DNA from: Myxococcales bacterium
GTDB lineage: Bacteria > Myxococcota_A > UBA9160 > UBA4427
Assembly (NCBI GenBank): GCA_012960035.1
Contig: DUBZ01000063.1
Location: 38,920 to 102,919, forward strand
DNA: 64,000 bases
Direction of reading: 5' to 3'
Each line of letters opens with the position of its first letter. The first letter of the stretch is position 1. Below the pieces are notes generated by a model. The model did no database searches and was not told where the DNA came from. It saw only the letters and a list, made by a program, of their open reading frames with translations. This document shows positions 53,062 through 62,578 of the stretch, one piece after another. Made by a program: the position numbers and the translations under genes.

Positions 53062-54575
53062 GTGGGTTCGAAGCGGTTCATGCCGTCTTTGTGGACGACG
53101 CGACCGGGCTGACCGATGAACTCTTTCTCAACGATCTGTTGGTTTAGCGCGAAGTCGTCGGGGGTGTTGGCGAGAAAGCGCTGACCGTCGTTGAGTCGAC
53201 CGATTACGATCCCGCGCGCGGGACGACCTTCGCGATCAAAGATCATCGTATAAGTCTCCACCCGTGCTTCACCGTTGGCTTCTGGTTGAATTTCAACGGC
53301 GGGAACCTTCGCTTCGGCCTCGTCGCCGTTCCACACAGTTCCAAAGACGGGCTCAGTCGTCTGTTCTCCAGGCCGATTGGCGAGTATCAGGGCCGAGTGC
53401 TTCGTGAGATACCAACCGTTGCCGGTCACCATGCCTGCGCCCGCGCTGCCGCTTCGGATCCGGTCCATCATCACAGCGACGGCGTGGAGCGAGTACGCGC
53501 TCGCGGGCCCGCCTGCATAAGGAAGGCCGCCGGTCACGGTGTGGCCGCGCGGGTCGTCTTCGGCGACGCCAAACATTTCACACGCCATCGACACCGCCAC
53601 TGGAAAGCAAGAATAGAGGTCAAACGCATCGATCTGTGCGAGTGAGAGCCCCGCGCGGTCGAGCGCGGCGTTGTGGCATGCCGCGATTGCGGGACAACGC
53701 GCAAAGTCTGAACGCGAACTCGCAAACCACTGCGCCTCGTTCTGCTTCGCTCCTCCGCGCCAGTACACCCACTTGCTTTCGGGCACGCCGAGCGCACGCG
53801 CTTTGTCTTGCGACATCAGTAAAACCGCTGACGCCTGATCGGTGTCGAGAAATGCGTTCAAGTACTTCGTATACGGAAATCCAATCATCCGGTTCTGCGA
53901 CGTGGCGGTCGTGAGTTCTTCGGGACTGCGATAGGTCGGAAACCAAGCGTCAGGGTTCGCTGCTGCGACTCGGGTAAATGGGCTCATCAGGTTTCCCATC
54001 GCGGTACGGTGTTGGTCAAGGTCGAGCCCGCGCGCCGCGCGAAGGGCGTTTTCAAATATCGGATAAATGCTCGGAGGCAAATCGAGTCCGTAGCGAATTT
54101 CTTCATCGCTGCTTCCGGGAGTCGTTTCGCCGATCTGAATTGCCTTGCCCGCGCCCCCGGTTTCCCAACCGATCTTCATGCCTGCTTTGCGTTTGTTGCG
54201 AATCGTTCGGATGTTGTTGCTACCCGCAACCAGCGCAACTTCAGACTCGCCACGGTAAATGCGCTCAGCAAGCATGTTGATCAGCGCAACAGGGGTTTCG
54301 CCTCCGGTTAGGCATTCGTATTCCGCGGATACGTTTTCGCATCCCACGCTCTCAGCCAACAGCCTCGGTCCATTGCCCGGGTGCCACGCCAGGACTTCAA
54401 CGAGAGCGATCGCATCAATGGCGCACAGGATGGCGTCGTTCGGGCCGGCATCTCGCGCCGCAGCACGGGTGACTTCACTGAGCATTTGAAGCGGGGTCGA
54501 GGCCAGTGCGGCTTCGCTGTCACGGTCGAGGAGCTGAGAGGCCCCCACAAGAACCGGAAGATCGTTGACGGTCAT
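53058..54575 (-). CDS. Thiolase-like acetyl-CoA acetyltransferase with C-terminal OB-type domain
   Basis: 505 aa. Thiolase fold of the SCP2/thiolase-like type: SAEYECLTGGETPVALINML carries a candidate Cys, IDAFDLYSCFPVAVSMACEM a second block, and GGLPYAGGPASAYSLHAVA a third. The last ~90 residues (FDREGRPARGIVIGRLNDGQ, then RFLANTP) match the extra C-terminal domain of thiolase-like type 1 proteins. The classical C-terminal catalytic Cys motif is not obvious, so activity as a real thiolase is uncertain. It is divergent from the SDR gene and may act in sterol or fatty-acid breakdown. Confidence 0.82.
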   Translation of the reverse strand: MTVNDLPVLVGASQLLDRDSEAALASTPLQMLSEVTRAAARDAGPNDAILCAIDAIALVEVLAWHPGNGPRLLAESVGCENVSAEYECLTGGETPVALINMLAERIYRGESEVALVAGSNNIRTIRNKRKAGMKIGWETGGAGKAIQIGETTPGSSDEEIRYGLDLPPSIYPIFENALRAARGLDLDQHRTAMGNLMSPFTRVAAANPDAWFPTYRSPEELTTATSQNRMIGFPYTKYLNAFLDTDQASAVLLMSQDKARALGVPESKWVYWRGGAKQNEAQWFASSRSDFARCPAIAACHNAALDRAGLSLAQIDAFDLYSCFPVAVSMACEMFGVAEDDPRGHTVTGGLPYAGGPASAYSLHAVAVMMDRIRSGSAGAGMVTGNGWYLTKHSALILANRPGEQTTEPVFGTVWNGDEAEAKVPAVEIQPEANGEARVETYTMIFDREGRPARGIVIGRLNDGQRFLANTPDDFALNQQIVEKEFIGQPGRVVHKDGMNRFEPT

Positions 54576-54804
54576 TTCAATTCCTTCGCCTGATTTGTGT
54601 CCTAGGAGTGCCGGTCGAATTGCGAAATGCGAGCCGCATGAGAGGGGCGTGATTCGCGCACCCTACTATAGTTGGTGCTCGCGAGATGGCGCCTTCGGGT
54701 CTATGACAAAGGTGCAAGGTCACCTCAAGTCTCGTCGACCTGCGACAGAGCACGACCAACGCACTGCGGCAGGTTTTGCACGCAGGACCAAGGGAGACTT
54801 CAGT

Positions 54805-55554
54805 ATGGGTCGCTTTACAGATCAGGTAGTTCTGCTTACCGGCGCAGCGTCGGGGATCGGGAAGGCGAGTGTTCTCCGAATGGCCGAAGAAGGCGCGTCC
54901 GTTCTTTGCGCCGACATCCAAACCCAAGCAGCTGAAGCCACCGCGAAAGAAGCGCGCGAGCTTGGTGCTAAATCTGTTGCGGTGCGGCTCGACGTGTCGG
55001 ATCCCGCTTCGGTGCAAGCAGGCGTAAACGCCTGCATCGAAGAGTTCGGTCGCATCGACTCGCTCTGCAACATCGCGGGCATTCTGCGTTTCGATCACAC
55101 CCATGAACTGGCCCTCGACCACTGGAACCAGATTCTCGCGGTGAACTTGACGGGCACGTTCTTGATGACCCAAGCCGCGATCCCACACTTGCTCGAAACC
55201 AAAGGCGCACTCGTCAATATGGCCTCGACGGCCGGACTTGCGGGGCAGCCTTGGAGCGCCGCCTACGCGGCATCAAAGGGCGGCGTCATCGCTTTCACTC
55301 GCGCCATGGCGGTCGAGTACGGAAGACAAGGTATGCGGGCCAACGCGCTTGCTCCAGGCGGCATTCTCACGCCCATTCAAAACGAATTCAAACTGCCCGA
55401 GGGCGCGGACGCCTCGTTGCTTCAGCGCATCATGCCCCTCGACACCATGCGCGGGCCGGAACACGCAGCTTCGCTAGTGGCGTTCCTAGCGTCCCCCGAC
55501 TCACTTCACGTGAACGGCGAAATTATACGCGTCGACGGCGGGACGTTCGCGTAA
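54805..55554 (+). CDS. Short-chain dehydrogenase/reductase
   Basis: 249 aa from ATG 54805 behind GGGAG. NAD(P) motif VVLLTGAASGIGKASVL, an Asp after the second strand (LCADIQ) that favours NAD, Asn in NIAGIL, Ser in MASTAGLAG and the YAASKGG (YxxxK) active site. C-terminal INGE/IRVDGG-type end. It is divergent from the thiolase gene with 230 bp between; an alcohol or hydroxyacyl substrate is likely. The upstream in-frame region from 54565 is not conserved. Confidence 0.9.
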   Translation: MGRFTDQVVLLTGAASGIGKASVLRMAEEGASVLCADIQTQAAEATAKEARELGAKSVAVRLDVSDPASVQAGVNACIEEFGRIDSLCNIAGILRFDHTHELALDHWNQILAVNLTGTFLMTQAAIPHLLETKGALVNMASTAGLAGQPWSAAYAASKGGVIAFTRAMAVEYGRQGMRANALAPGGILTPIQNEFKLPEGADASLLQRIMPLDTMRGPEHAASLVAFLASPDSLHVNGEIIRVDGGTFA

Positions 55555-55581
55555 AAGCGTCGCGACGAAATTCAGCGCGGG

Positions 55582-57327
55582 CTATTTGAGAAAACTGCGC
55601 AGAGTTCCGCTGCGGCTCGGGTGGCGCAGCTTGAGCAGAGCCTTCGCCTCAATCTGACGGATGCGTTCGCGGGTGACGTCGAAGTCGTTGCCGACTTCTT
55701 CGAGGGTGTGCTTCGTTCGCTCGTCGATGCCAAAGCGCATCTTGAGCACCCGCGCTTCCCGGGGCGGGAGCGTCAATAGTGCGATGTGGGTGTGGTCAGC
55801 AAGGTTCGCGCGAATCGCTGCTTCCTGCGGGCATTCTGCGTTGACGTCTGCGATAAAGTCTCCGAGGTGGCTGTCGTCGTCACCGACCGGGGCTTCGAGA
55901 CTCACGGGTTCGCGTGCAATTTTGAAGAGCAACTGCACCGTGTCGAGCGGCTCATCCATCTCGGCTGCGAGCTCTTCGGGCGAAGGCTCGCGACCCAACT
56001 GCTGAACCAGCTGGCGTGTCGTGCGCACAAGCTTTTTGAGGTTGTCGAGCATGTGGACCGGGACGCGAATCGTTCGCGCCTGATCGGCGATCGCACGGGT
56101 GATGGCCTGTCGAATCCACCAGGTCGCGTAGGTCGAAAATTTGTAGCCGCGCTGGTACTCGAACTTCTCGACCGCCTTTATGACGCCGAGGTTTCCTTCC
56201 TGGATCAAGTCCGAAAACTGCAACCCACGGTTGTTGTACTTCTTCGCGACCGACACCACGAGGCGAAGGTTCGCTTCGATGAGTTCTGCCTTTGCGAGAT
56301 GCGCGCGATCAGCCGCCTCCGCATAGCAATTGAGAGCAACGCGAACCTCTTCGCTGGCGAGCTTGCAGTCCGCCTCAAGGGTTCGCTTGTCGTTTAGAAT
56401 CTCGCTCAGTTGCTCGTTTGCTTCTGCGATGCGCCCTTCGTCGCCGCCGAGCTGCGCTCGAGCATCCCGACCCTTGGCACCAGAAGTTTCGGCAATTGCA
56501 GCATAGTCTTCGAACTGTTCGACACTGAGCATGAACGGGCGAACGACCTTTTGCGCGCGGCCATCGAGTAAACCGAATACTTCCCCAAGTTCGCGGAAAC
56601 AAGTCGCAAGTTCCGCCACCCGCGCCTTGGCGAAGCCCGCCTTGCGGAGCTTGGTAAGCATTTTGCGATAGTCGGCGTCGTTCTCAGCGAGTAGTCGCGT
56701 GCGGGTCTCGACGGTGGTTCGTCTGTTGGCGATCGAGCGGCTTCGCTTGGTGATCTGTGTCCTGATCTTCTTGACTTCGGTGATGGCCGCGAGAAACTGC
56801 TTGCGTCGCAGCTCCAGGGGCGGGGCACCGGTGCCGTCGAGTCCGTCGACAACCTGGCGCAGGCCAATTTCGTCTGCCCTGAAGAGTTCGCCCATTTCAA
56901 CGATCGCCTGGATCCCCCACGCGTTGCCCAGAACAGCAAACTCGGCATCGTGGATACCCGACTCGATGCGCTTCGCGATTTCGACTTCGCCTTCCCGGGT
57001 GAGAAGCGAGACCCGGCCCATTTCTCGCAGATACACGCTAACCGGATCACGTACCGCGCCACCGGTATCGGCTCGTTGTGCGCGCGGTGCGCTCAATGGT
57101 TTGCGCAGCCGCGGGCCGTCCTCTGCCTTCTTGGTCTTCATCGTGGCCGTGCTCGCCTTGGCGCGCATCTTCTTCTTTTTGGTTGCCGCTGCAGGCGGAA
57201 CCGAAGCGACAATGGGTTCCTCTTCCGAGGGAGCAACAACCTTGGCTGCACGCTTGGACGGGGATTGATTGGCGGACGTATCGAGAACTACGATTTTCTC
57301 GGAAGTCGAGGGCGCGTTCGAGGCCAT
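55582..57327 (-). CDS. rpoD: Primary sigma factor (RpoD)
   Basis: 581 aa. Conserved regions: 1.2 ([20 protein letters not shown]), 2.1-2.4 ([60 protein letters not shown]), 3 ([18 protein letters not shown]) and 4.2 ([33 protein letters not shown]). Between 1.2 and 2 lies the non-conserved insert. Region 1.1 is not recognisable; instead the first ~80 residues are Lys/Ala/Pro-rich ([13 protein letters not shown]). It follows dnaG and rpsU as in the macromolecular synthesis operon, with a 160-bp gap to dnaG. Confidence 0.95.
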   Translation of the reverse strand: MASNAPSTSEKIVVLDTSANQSPSKRAAKVVAPSEEEPIVASVPPAAATKKKKMRAKASTATMKTKKAEDGPRLRKPLSAPRAQRADTGGAVRDPVSVYLREMGRVSLLTREGEVEIAKRIESGIHDAEFAVLGNAWGIQAIVEMGELFRADEIGLRQVVDGLDGTGAPPLELRRKQFLAAITEVKKIRTQITKRSRSIANRRTTVETRTRLLAENDADYRKMLTKLRKAGFAKARVAELATCFRELGEVFGLLDGRAQKVVRPFMLSVEQFEDYAAIAETSGAKGRDARAQLGGDEGRIAEANEQLSEILNDKRTLEADCKLASEEVRVALNCYAEAADRAHLAKAELIEANLRLVVSVAKKYNNRGLQFSDLIQEGNLGVIKAVEKFEYQRGYKFSTYATWWIRQAITRAIADQARTIRVPVHMLDNLKKLVRTTRQLVQQLGREPSPEELAAEMDEPLDTVQLLFKIAREPVSLEAPVGDDDSHLGDFIADVNAECPQEAAIRANLADHTHIALLTLPPREARVLKMRFGIDERTKHTLEEVGNDFDVTRERIRQIEAKALLKLRHPSRSGTLRSFLK

Positions 57328-57490
57328 GGGGGGAGGCTCCTTACGGTCGAATGATGGAATCGGTTTGCGGACTTACCGCGCGCCTTTTGCCATCACTCTG
57401 CTTCAAGTCAGATTCAGCTTTGTGTTTCGCGACAACATCAACGTCGGACCTCGCAATGAGAGGTCACTGTGGTGGTTGGCACTAGGATCG

Positions 57491-59353
57491 CTACGACTGA
57501 GTCGTTGGGTTTGGAACTCCTAAAGCGGCTCGTCTCTTTTCTTCGAGCTGTTTTTGTTTTCTCGCGAGTAGATCGTCAACGTCTGCGTTTGGATCACGAA
57601 GCTGTTGTGTAACGAGGTCTTCGTCCGCAGACCGTCGTCGCTTTGCAAACCAACCGAGTAAATCTTCGAGCATGCGTACCGGGGAGGACTCGCTGTCTTC
57701 GCCCAAGTCGTCTACCGCAACACTGCGCAAACGTGCAGAAGCTTCGCTGTCGAGACGGTCCTCGAGGAGTTCAAGATCAATTGCGCCGGAGTCGTCGAGT
57801 TGGCCATCCTGCGCTGCGTCAATTAACAACATCAGGATCGCTTTCCACGAACCCATCGGAACAAGATCGTCGATCCGATTACGCGCTGCGTCGTCGAGCA
57901 GTGTCGGGTGCAGGTAGGCGAGTTTTGTCAGAAGATGAAGATGTTGCTCTTCGCGACCCTCGCTCTTGTTTTCTACCAAGCGCGGAGCCTGAGCCGGGGT
58001 GTTCGTGCGTTCGCCGCGAGCGTTCATCCGGCGTTCTCGATCGCGAGACTGGCTCTGGGACGTTCGCACTACCGATTCGACCGCCGCGGCATCCGTTCCG
58101 CTCACCATCGCGAGGCGTCGTGCGTATTCAATCCGCTCTACCGGGTTCGCAAATAGCGCGATCATCGGCGATACGTGGGAGACGACAGCCGCCTTTTGGG
58201 CGGGTGTGCTGCACCCGCGCTTGACCGCATTTTGAATCACGATCTCGATCGCGTCGGGGGCCTGGTCGACCAACTTACGCAGTGCGTCAGGACCCTGCGA
58301 GTTGAGAAAACTGTCGGGATCGTCGCCCGCCGGAAGCATTGCGGCGCGCACGCGCAGGCCTGCTGGCAGTACGGTGTGAAGCGCCTTTTCGACCGCATTT
58401 TGACCCGCGGTATCGCCATCAAATAAAAGAACGATTTCTGAGGTACGGCGTGAAAGTTCGCGTGCATGGCCTTCGGTCAGCGCCGTACCGCAGGTAGCGA
58501 CGCCTTCCGTCATCCCGGCACGAGCCAGCGCAATGCGATCGAAGTAGCCCTCGCACACAATCGCGCGCCCGGACTTTCGTATCCCTTCGAGCGCACTTGG
58601 GAACCCGTAAAGTGCGTTGCGCTTTTGAAAAACCGGGCTCTCGGGGGTGTTGAGATATTTGGGTTCCTGGCCGGGGCTGATCGCTCGCCCCCCGAAGCCA
58701 ACAATACGATCGCGCACGTCGCGGATCGGAAATACAACGCGACCGCGAAGCCGCGCATAGCTGTTGCGACCGCCGGACTTCTGCCCAGGCTTTGATTCGC
58801 GTTCGATCAACAGGCCAGACTCAATGCCGTGCTGTTCGCTTACGCCCGCGCGCTTCAATTCGCCGGCGAGCTCATCCCAGCTATCCGGCGCGTAGCCGAT
58901 GCCGAAGGTTTCGATCGCCTCGTCGTCGATGCCGCGGTCGCGCAGATAGGCGAGTGCACCGGAGCCGCCCGCAGCCGACAACTCGCGACGATGAAAGCTC
59001 TGCGCGTGCTGGTTCGCCGAAAAGAGTTGTTCCGACACCCCGCGATCACCCGAATTGGTCTCGGGGACTTCGACGCCGCATTCGCCTGCCAGCGTGCGAA
59101 CGGCTTCAGGGAAGGAGAGGTTTTCGTAGAGCATCAAGAACTTCATCGCGTTGCCACCGACCTGGCAACCGAAACAATGAAAGATCTGACGGTCTGGGTT
59201 GACGTTGAAGGAAGGGGTCTTCTCTTCGTGAAAGGGGCAGCGGCCTTTGTGGTTACGGCCGGCTTTCTTGAGATCGACGTAGCGGCCGATCAAAGCCACG
59301 ATGTCGATGCGATCGCGAATTGCCTGGATAGTCTCTTCTGGAATTCGACCCAC
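57491..59353 (-). CDS. dnaG: DNA primase
   Basis: 620 aa. Makes RNA primers for replication. The N-terminal zinc domain shows GRCPFHEEKTPSFNVNPD and FHCFGCQVGGNAM (C-x2-H...C-x2-C). The catalytic core has YAPDSWDELAGEL and GRVVFPIRDVRDRIVGFGGR; the TOPRIM segment is AIVCEGYFDRIALARAGM, followed by IVLLFDGDTAGQNAVEKAL. The C-terminal ~150 residues should bind DnaB. It lies between rpsU and rpoD. Confidence 0.96.
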   Translation of the reverse strand: MGRIPEETIQAIRDRIDIVALIGRYVDLKKAGRNHKGRCPFHEEKTPSFNVNPDRQIFHCFGCQVGGNAMKFLMLYENLSFPEAVRTLAGECGVEVPETNSGDRGVSEQLFSANQHAQSFHRRELSAAGGSGALAYLRDRGIDDEAIETFGIGYAPDSWDELAGELKRAGVSEQHGIESGLLIERESKPGQKSGGRNSYARLRGRVVFPIRDVRDRIVGFGGRAISPGQEPKYLNTPESPVFQKRNALYGFPSALEGIRKSGRAIVCEGYFDRIALARAGMTEGVATCGTALTEGHARELSRRTSEIVLLFDGDTAGQNAVEKALHTVLPAGLRVRAAMLPAGDDPDSFLNSQGPDALRKLVDQAPDAIEIVIQNAVKRGCSTPAQKAAVVSHVSPMIALFANPVERIEYARRLAMVSGTDAAAVESVVRTSQSQSRDRERRMNARGERTNTPAQAPRLVENKSEGREEQHLHLLTKLAYLHPTLLDDAARNRIDDLVPMGSWKAILMLLIDAAQDGQLDDSGAIDLELLEDRLDSEASARLRSVAVDDLGEDSESSPVRMLEDLLGWFAKRRRSADEDLVTQQLRDPNADVDDLLARKQKQLEEKRRAALGVPNPTTQS

Positions 59354-59430
59354 GGGTGCCCCACTTAGGGCGACGCTTAGCGCCGGGACCCCGCTGTACC
59401 CTTATGGGCACACGGATGGGGACGGAACAC

Positions 59431-59625
59431 TTAAGACGATCGCCTCAACTTCTTCAGCGCGCGCTTACGAGCAGCGGCTGCCTTCTTCTTCTTGCTAATG
59501 CTCGGCTTGTCGTAGAACTCGCGGCGTCGCAGCTCGGTGAGGATGCCAGCTTTTTCACAGGTCTTCTTGAATCGCTTCATTGCCTGTTCGAAAGATTCGT
59601 TGTCCTTGACTTTGATCACGGTCAT
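59431..59625 (-). CDS. rpsU: Small ribosomal subunit protein bS21
   Basis: 64 aa, Lys/Arg-rich. [20 protein letters not shown] and [20 protein letters not shown] are diagnostic for bS21. It is the first gene of the rpsU-dnaG-rpoD block, with a 77-bp gap to dnaG. The upstream 300 bp holds its promoter and no gene. Confidence 0.96.
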   Translation of the reverse strand: MTVIKVKDNESFEQAMKRFKKTCEKAGILTELRRREFYDKPSISKKKKAAAARKRALKKLRRSS

Positions 59626-60020
59626 GCGCGCTTTTGCTCCTGACTCGGGTCGCCGCGGACTTGCCGCCGGTCGATTCTAAGTCTTTAGTAAGTGGTTCCC
59701 AGTTGAATTTCGTGTCGAAATTGCAGCGATATGATTCGATTTATTGCGCGAATCGCGCTCTTGGCCGATCTGCTTCGCTTACAGCTGCGACGATTGATCT
59801 GTTTCCGGGTCTGGCTACTTCGGGTTGCGAGCCAGAAAGCTCCAGCCAAAAAAAATACCGCCAAAACGGGCGGTTTCGAGGTGACCGGCGCAAGAGACTC
59901 AATCTAGCGCAGTGAGCTTGCCGGCTCAAGCAGGAGTCGACGCAGAAGTTTCGGACCGATTCCCGGTCCGATTTGCAGCCTGGTTCTGCATTCGAAGACA
60001 GGATTCGAGAGAGGGCGTCC
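59626..60020. other. Gap between rpsU start and hisA stop
   Basis: It holds the promoter of the rpsU-dnaG-rpoD block and the hisA terminator (listed). A plus-strand frame at 59634-59915 shows no family resemblance. The part just upstream of rpsU is AT-rich (AAGTCTTTAGTAAG). Confidence 0.5.
59847..59873 (-). terminator. Intrinsic terminator after hisA
   Basis: On the minus strand CCGCC, CGTTTT loop, GGCGG, then TATTTTTTTT. It lies 150 bases beyond the hisA stop and reads in the hisA direction, separating the his genes from the rpsU block. Confidence 0.8.
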
Positions 60021-60770
60021 TCAGGCGCCCTCGACGGCCAATATCGCCGAAAGAGCGGCCGGGAGGTCTACAGCCCCCGTGTAGAGCGCTTTGCCGACGA
60101 TGATCCCAGCGATTCCGCTCTCACTCTCCTTGGCAGCGGCCACAATATCGTCCTCGCACGAGACCCCGCCCGACACGATCACTGGAATATTCACCGAGCG
60201 CGCCAGTTCAACGGTCGCCTCGAGATTCGGACCGGTCAGCATCCCGTCCCGCGAAATATCCGTGTAGACGATGGCGGCAACGCCGACGTCCTCAAAACTC
60301 TTCGCCAGGTCGGTCGCGCGCGCGTCACTGACGTCGAGCCAACCCTCAACGGCAACGCGACCGTCCCGGGCGTCGATCCCGACGACGATTTGGTTCGGGT
60401 ATTTTCTGGCGGCTTCCCGCACGAGCTCCGGTTCGCGCAGGGCAACCGTTCCCAAAATGACGCGCGAAATTCCGACGTCGAGCGCTCGGGCGACCGCATC
60501 CATGTCGCGAATGCCGCCACCGAGCTGTACCGGGATATTCGGCCCTACGCCCGCCACGATCGCTTCGATGGCGGGCGTGTTCACGGGCTGCCCCGCCTTC
60601 GCGCCATCGAGATCGACGACGTGGAGGCGACGGATCGAATGCGCGGCAAACCCCGCCGCAACTTCGCCGGGGTTTTCACCGTAGACGGTTTTGTCCTCGT
60701 AGACGCCCTGGGCGAGGCGCACGCACGAGCCGTTCATCAGGTCGATTGCGGGGATCAGTTCGAAAGGCAT
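60021..60770 (-). CDS. hisA: ProFAR isomerase (phosphoribosylformimino-5-aminoimidazole carboxamide ribotide isomerase)
   Basis: 249 aa TIM barrel. Fourth step of histidine synthesis. Catalytic Asp residues are in LIPAIDLMNGSCVRL and in VYTDISRDGMLTGPN; phosphate loops VQLGGGIRDMD and VIVSGGVSCEDD are present. It follows hisB by 14 bp and ends before a terminator. Confidence 0.96.
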   Translation of the reverse strand: MPFELIPAIDLMNGSCVRLAQGVYEDKTVYGENPGEVAAGFAAHSIRRLHVVDLDGAKAGQPVNTPAIEAIVAGVGPNIPVQLGGGIRDMDAVARALDVGISRVILGTVALREPELVREAARKYPNQIVVGIDARDGRVAVEGWLDVSDARATDLAKSFEDVGVAAIVYTDISRDGMLTGPNLEATVELARSVNIPVIVSGGVSCEDDIVAAAKESESGIAGIIVGKALYTGAVDLPAALSAILAVEGA

Positions 60771-60784
60771 GGGTTCAACGGTGC

Positions 60785-61426
60785 TTACAGCGCGCCCTTC
60801 ACGGTCGGAAGCCCGTCGACCCTTGGGTCGATCTCAACCGCAACCTTCAGTGCTCGGGCAGCCCCCTTGAAGATCGCCTCTGCGACGTGGTGCGGACTAT
60901 CGCCGTAACTTCGGTTGACGTGCAGGTCTAGCCCTGCGTGCTGCGCGAAGGCAAGCATGAAGTCTTCCACTAAAGAGATGTCGAAGTCGCGCACCATTCG
61001 GTTTTTGATGTCGACGTTGTAGACGACGAACGGACGGTTGGACACGTCGAGCGCCACCTCGACCTTCGCTTCGGCCATGGGTAGAACAAACGACCCATAG
61101 CGGCGAATCCCGGACGCGTTCCCGAGCGCCTCGCGAAACGCCTGCCCGAGTGCGATCCCCACGTCTTCGACGATGTGATGAAAGTCGACCTCGATATCGC
61201 CGGTCGCGTTCAACGCAAGGTCGAACAACGCGTGCTTGGCGAAGGATTCGAGCATGTGGTCGAAAAACGGGATTTGGGTCGAGACTTGATAGACCCCGCT
61301 GCCGTCGAGGTTGAGCTCGAGGCGGATGTCGGTCTCTTTCGTTTTGCGCGTCACGTCAGCACGGCGCTCAGCTGTGTTCGCGCTCTTGCTTGGTTTGGTT
61401 GTCTGTGTCTTTGGGGTAGACGCCAC
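60785..61426 (-). CDS. hisB: Imidazoleglycerol-phosphate dehydratase
   Basis: 213 aa from GTG 61426. Monofunctional IGPD with [43 protein letters not shown]-type [16 protein letters not shown] and [19 protein letters not shown], i.e. both His-rich manganese sites. The typical protein starts near RKTKETDI, so ~24 additional Lys/Thr-rich residues precede it; a GTG at 61354 could be the real start. There is no fused phosphatase domain. It lies between a lipoprotein gene and hisA. Confidence 0.93.
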   Translation of the reverse strand: MASTPKTQTTKPSKSANTAERRADVTRKTKETDIRLELNLDGSGVYQVSTQIPFFDHMLESFAKHALFDLALNATGDIEVDFHHIVEDVGIALGQAFREALGNASGIRRYGSFVLPMAEAKVEVALDVSNRPFVVYNVDIKNRMVRDFDISLVEDFMLAFAQHAGLDLHVNRSYGDSPHHVAEAIFKGAARALKVAVEIDPRVDGLPTVKGAL

Positions 61427-61542
61427 GGCGTGCCTCGGTAGAGCCCTGTGCCACAAGCGACCCGTCCATGGGTCGCCAGCAAAGTTTCTGGACTCTGTAT
61501 AGCGTTTTCGAGTGGGATTGGATGCGCGCTTCCGCTGGAACC

Positions 61543-62175
61543 CTAGAACCGAGGTTCCCCGCGGCATTCCTCGGCCATCGCAATGTATTCGGTGGCGCAA
61601 TCGTCTACCAGCATCGTGATCATGTCGAAGCCACTGACGGAGCAAATTTGCCAATCTTCCCCATTAAATACGAATGGGAACCGGATACAATCAGAATTCA
61701 CCGGGCAATAGTCATAGTTTCTGCGGTCACTGCGACTACGGTCGCAAGTGAAAGCACTCCCCTCCAGCACCGGAGGGGGAAACGTTAGAAACGAAAACAA
61801 ACCCCCATTTAAAGCACCCGCATTCGTGGCAAGGAGGCGCCCCTGCCGCGTGAAGTCGAAGTCTTTAACCACATCGCAATCCTGGCTCTCAGTGCATTCG
61901 AACACCGTCGTGATCGCATCTTTGCAAGGCTGAGAGATCTCCGATTCAAGGTTGACCAAGTCGTCACAAGTCGCGAAACAATCCGCTTCTTCACCGAGAT
62001 TAGTGGTGCCGGGCACGAACAGGCGCAGATCGGTCCCGCATTCGTCGAGACGGTCGCAGACCCCCTCGCACGCTTCGACCACCTCTTCGGCTCCGGAGGA
62101 CTGACTCTTGCATCCGTACCCGCTGAGCGAAAAGACCAACGCGACAGCGACAACTGTGTGTGACGAAAATTTCAT
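61543..62175 (-). CDS. Cys-rich secreted lipoprotein of unknown function
   Basis: 210 aa with signal peptide [15 protein letters not shown]; the Cys may be lipidated, though the lipobox is imperfect. The mature protein has about a dozen Cys in pairs ([57 protein letters not shown]) that should form disulfides outside the cytoplasm. Such proteins are common in myxobacteria. The family is not recognised. It separates hisB from the HisD-like gene. Confidence 0.72.
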   Translation of the reverse strand: MKFSSHTVVAVALVFSLSGYGCKSQSSGAEEVVEACEGVCDRLDECGTDLRLFVPGTTNLGEEADCFATCDDLVNLESEISQPCKDAITTVFECTESQDCDVVKDFDFTRQGRLLATNAGALNGGLFSFLTFPPPVLEGSAFTCDRSRSDRRNYDYCPVNSDCIRFPFVFNGEDWQICSVSGFDMITMLVDDCATEYIAMAEECRGEPRF

Positions 62176-62578
62176 GCTGCTTCCCTAGTAAGTCCACGGC
62201 CCCGATCCAACATCGCGTACGCTGATCGGGCCACGTACTCAGTATGGTGGATGGAAGCGGTGAAGACCAACCAAAGACCGCGATTGACCCACGACGAATC
62301 GACTCGCATTCAACGCGCACGTGGCGCGTAGACTGACCGGTACTGCCTCGACACGAGCCAATCGCCCGGATCCTGAAGAAATTCCGAGCGGCTTTCGCGG
62401 TGTGGTCAAGCCAGTGGCAACGTGGAATGGAACTGGGAACGCTTCGGCCGGCGCTCCTAGCCTAAGTTCACTAGGCAGGAACGCTGCAAAGCGGCACCAC
62501 GACGGCGTGACGACACATACTGGGTCGCCGCACCTTCACCGTAGATCTATCGCGTCGCGCCCGGGAGGGCGGTCACGC
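62176..62578. other. 403-bp gap downstream of the HisD-like gene, nothing identified
   Basis: A promoter for the Cys-rich lipoprotein gene should be here. A small inverted repeat, GCCTA and TAGGC around AGTTCAC, lies near 62460-62480. A long plus-strand open frame running from 62321 into the HisD-like gene is an antisense shadow. Confidence 0.5.
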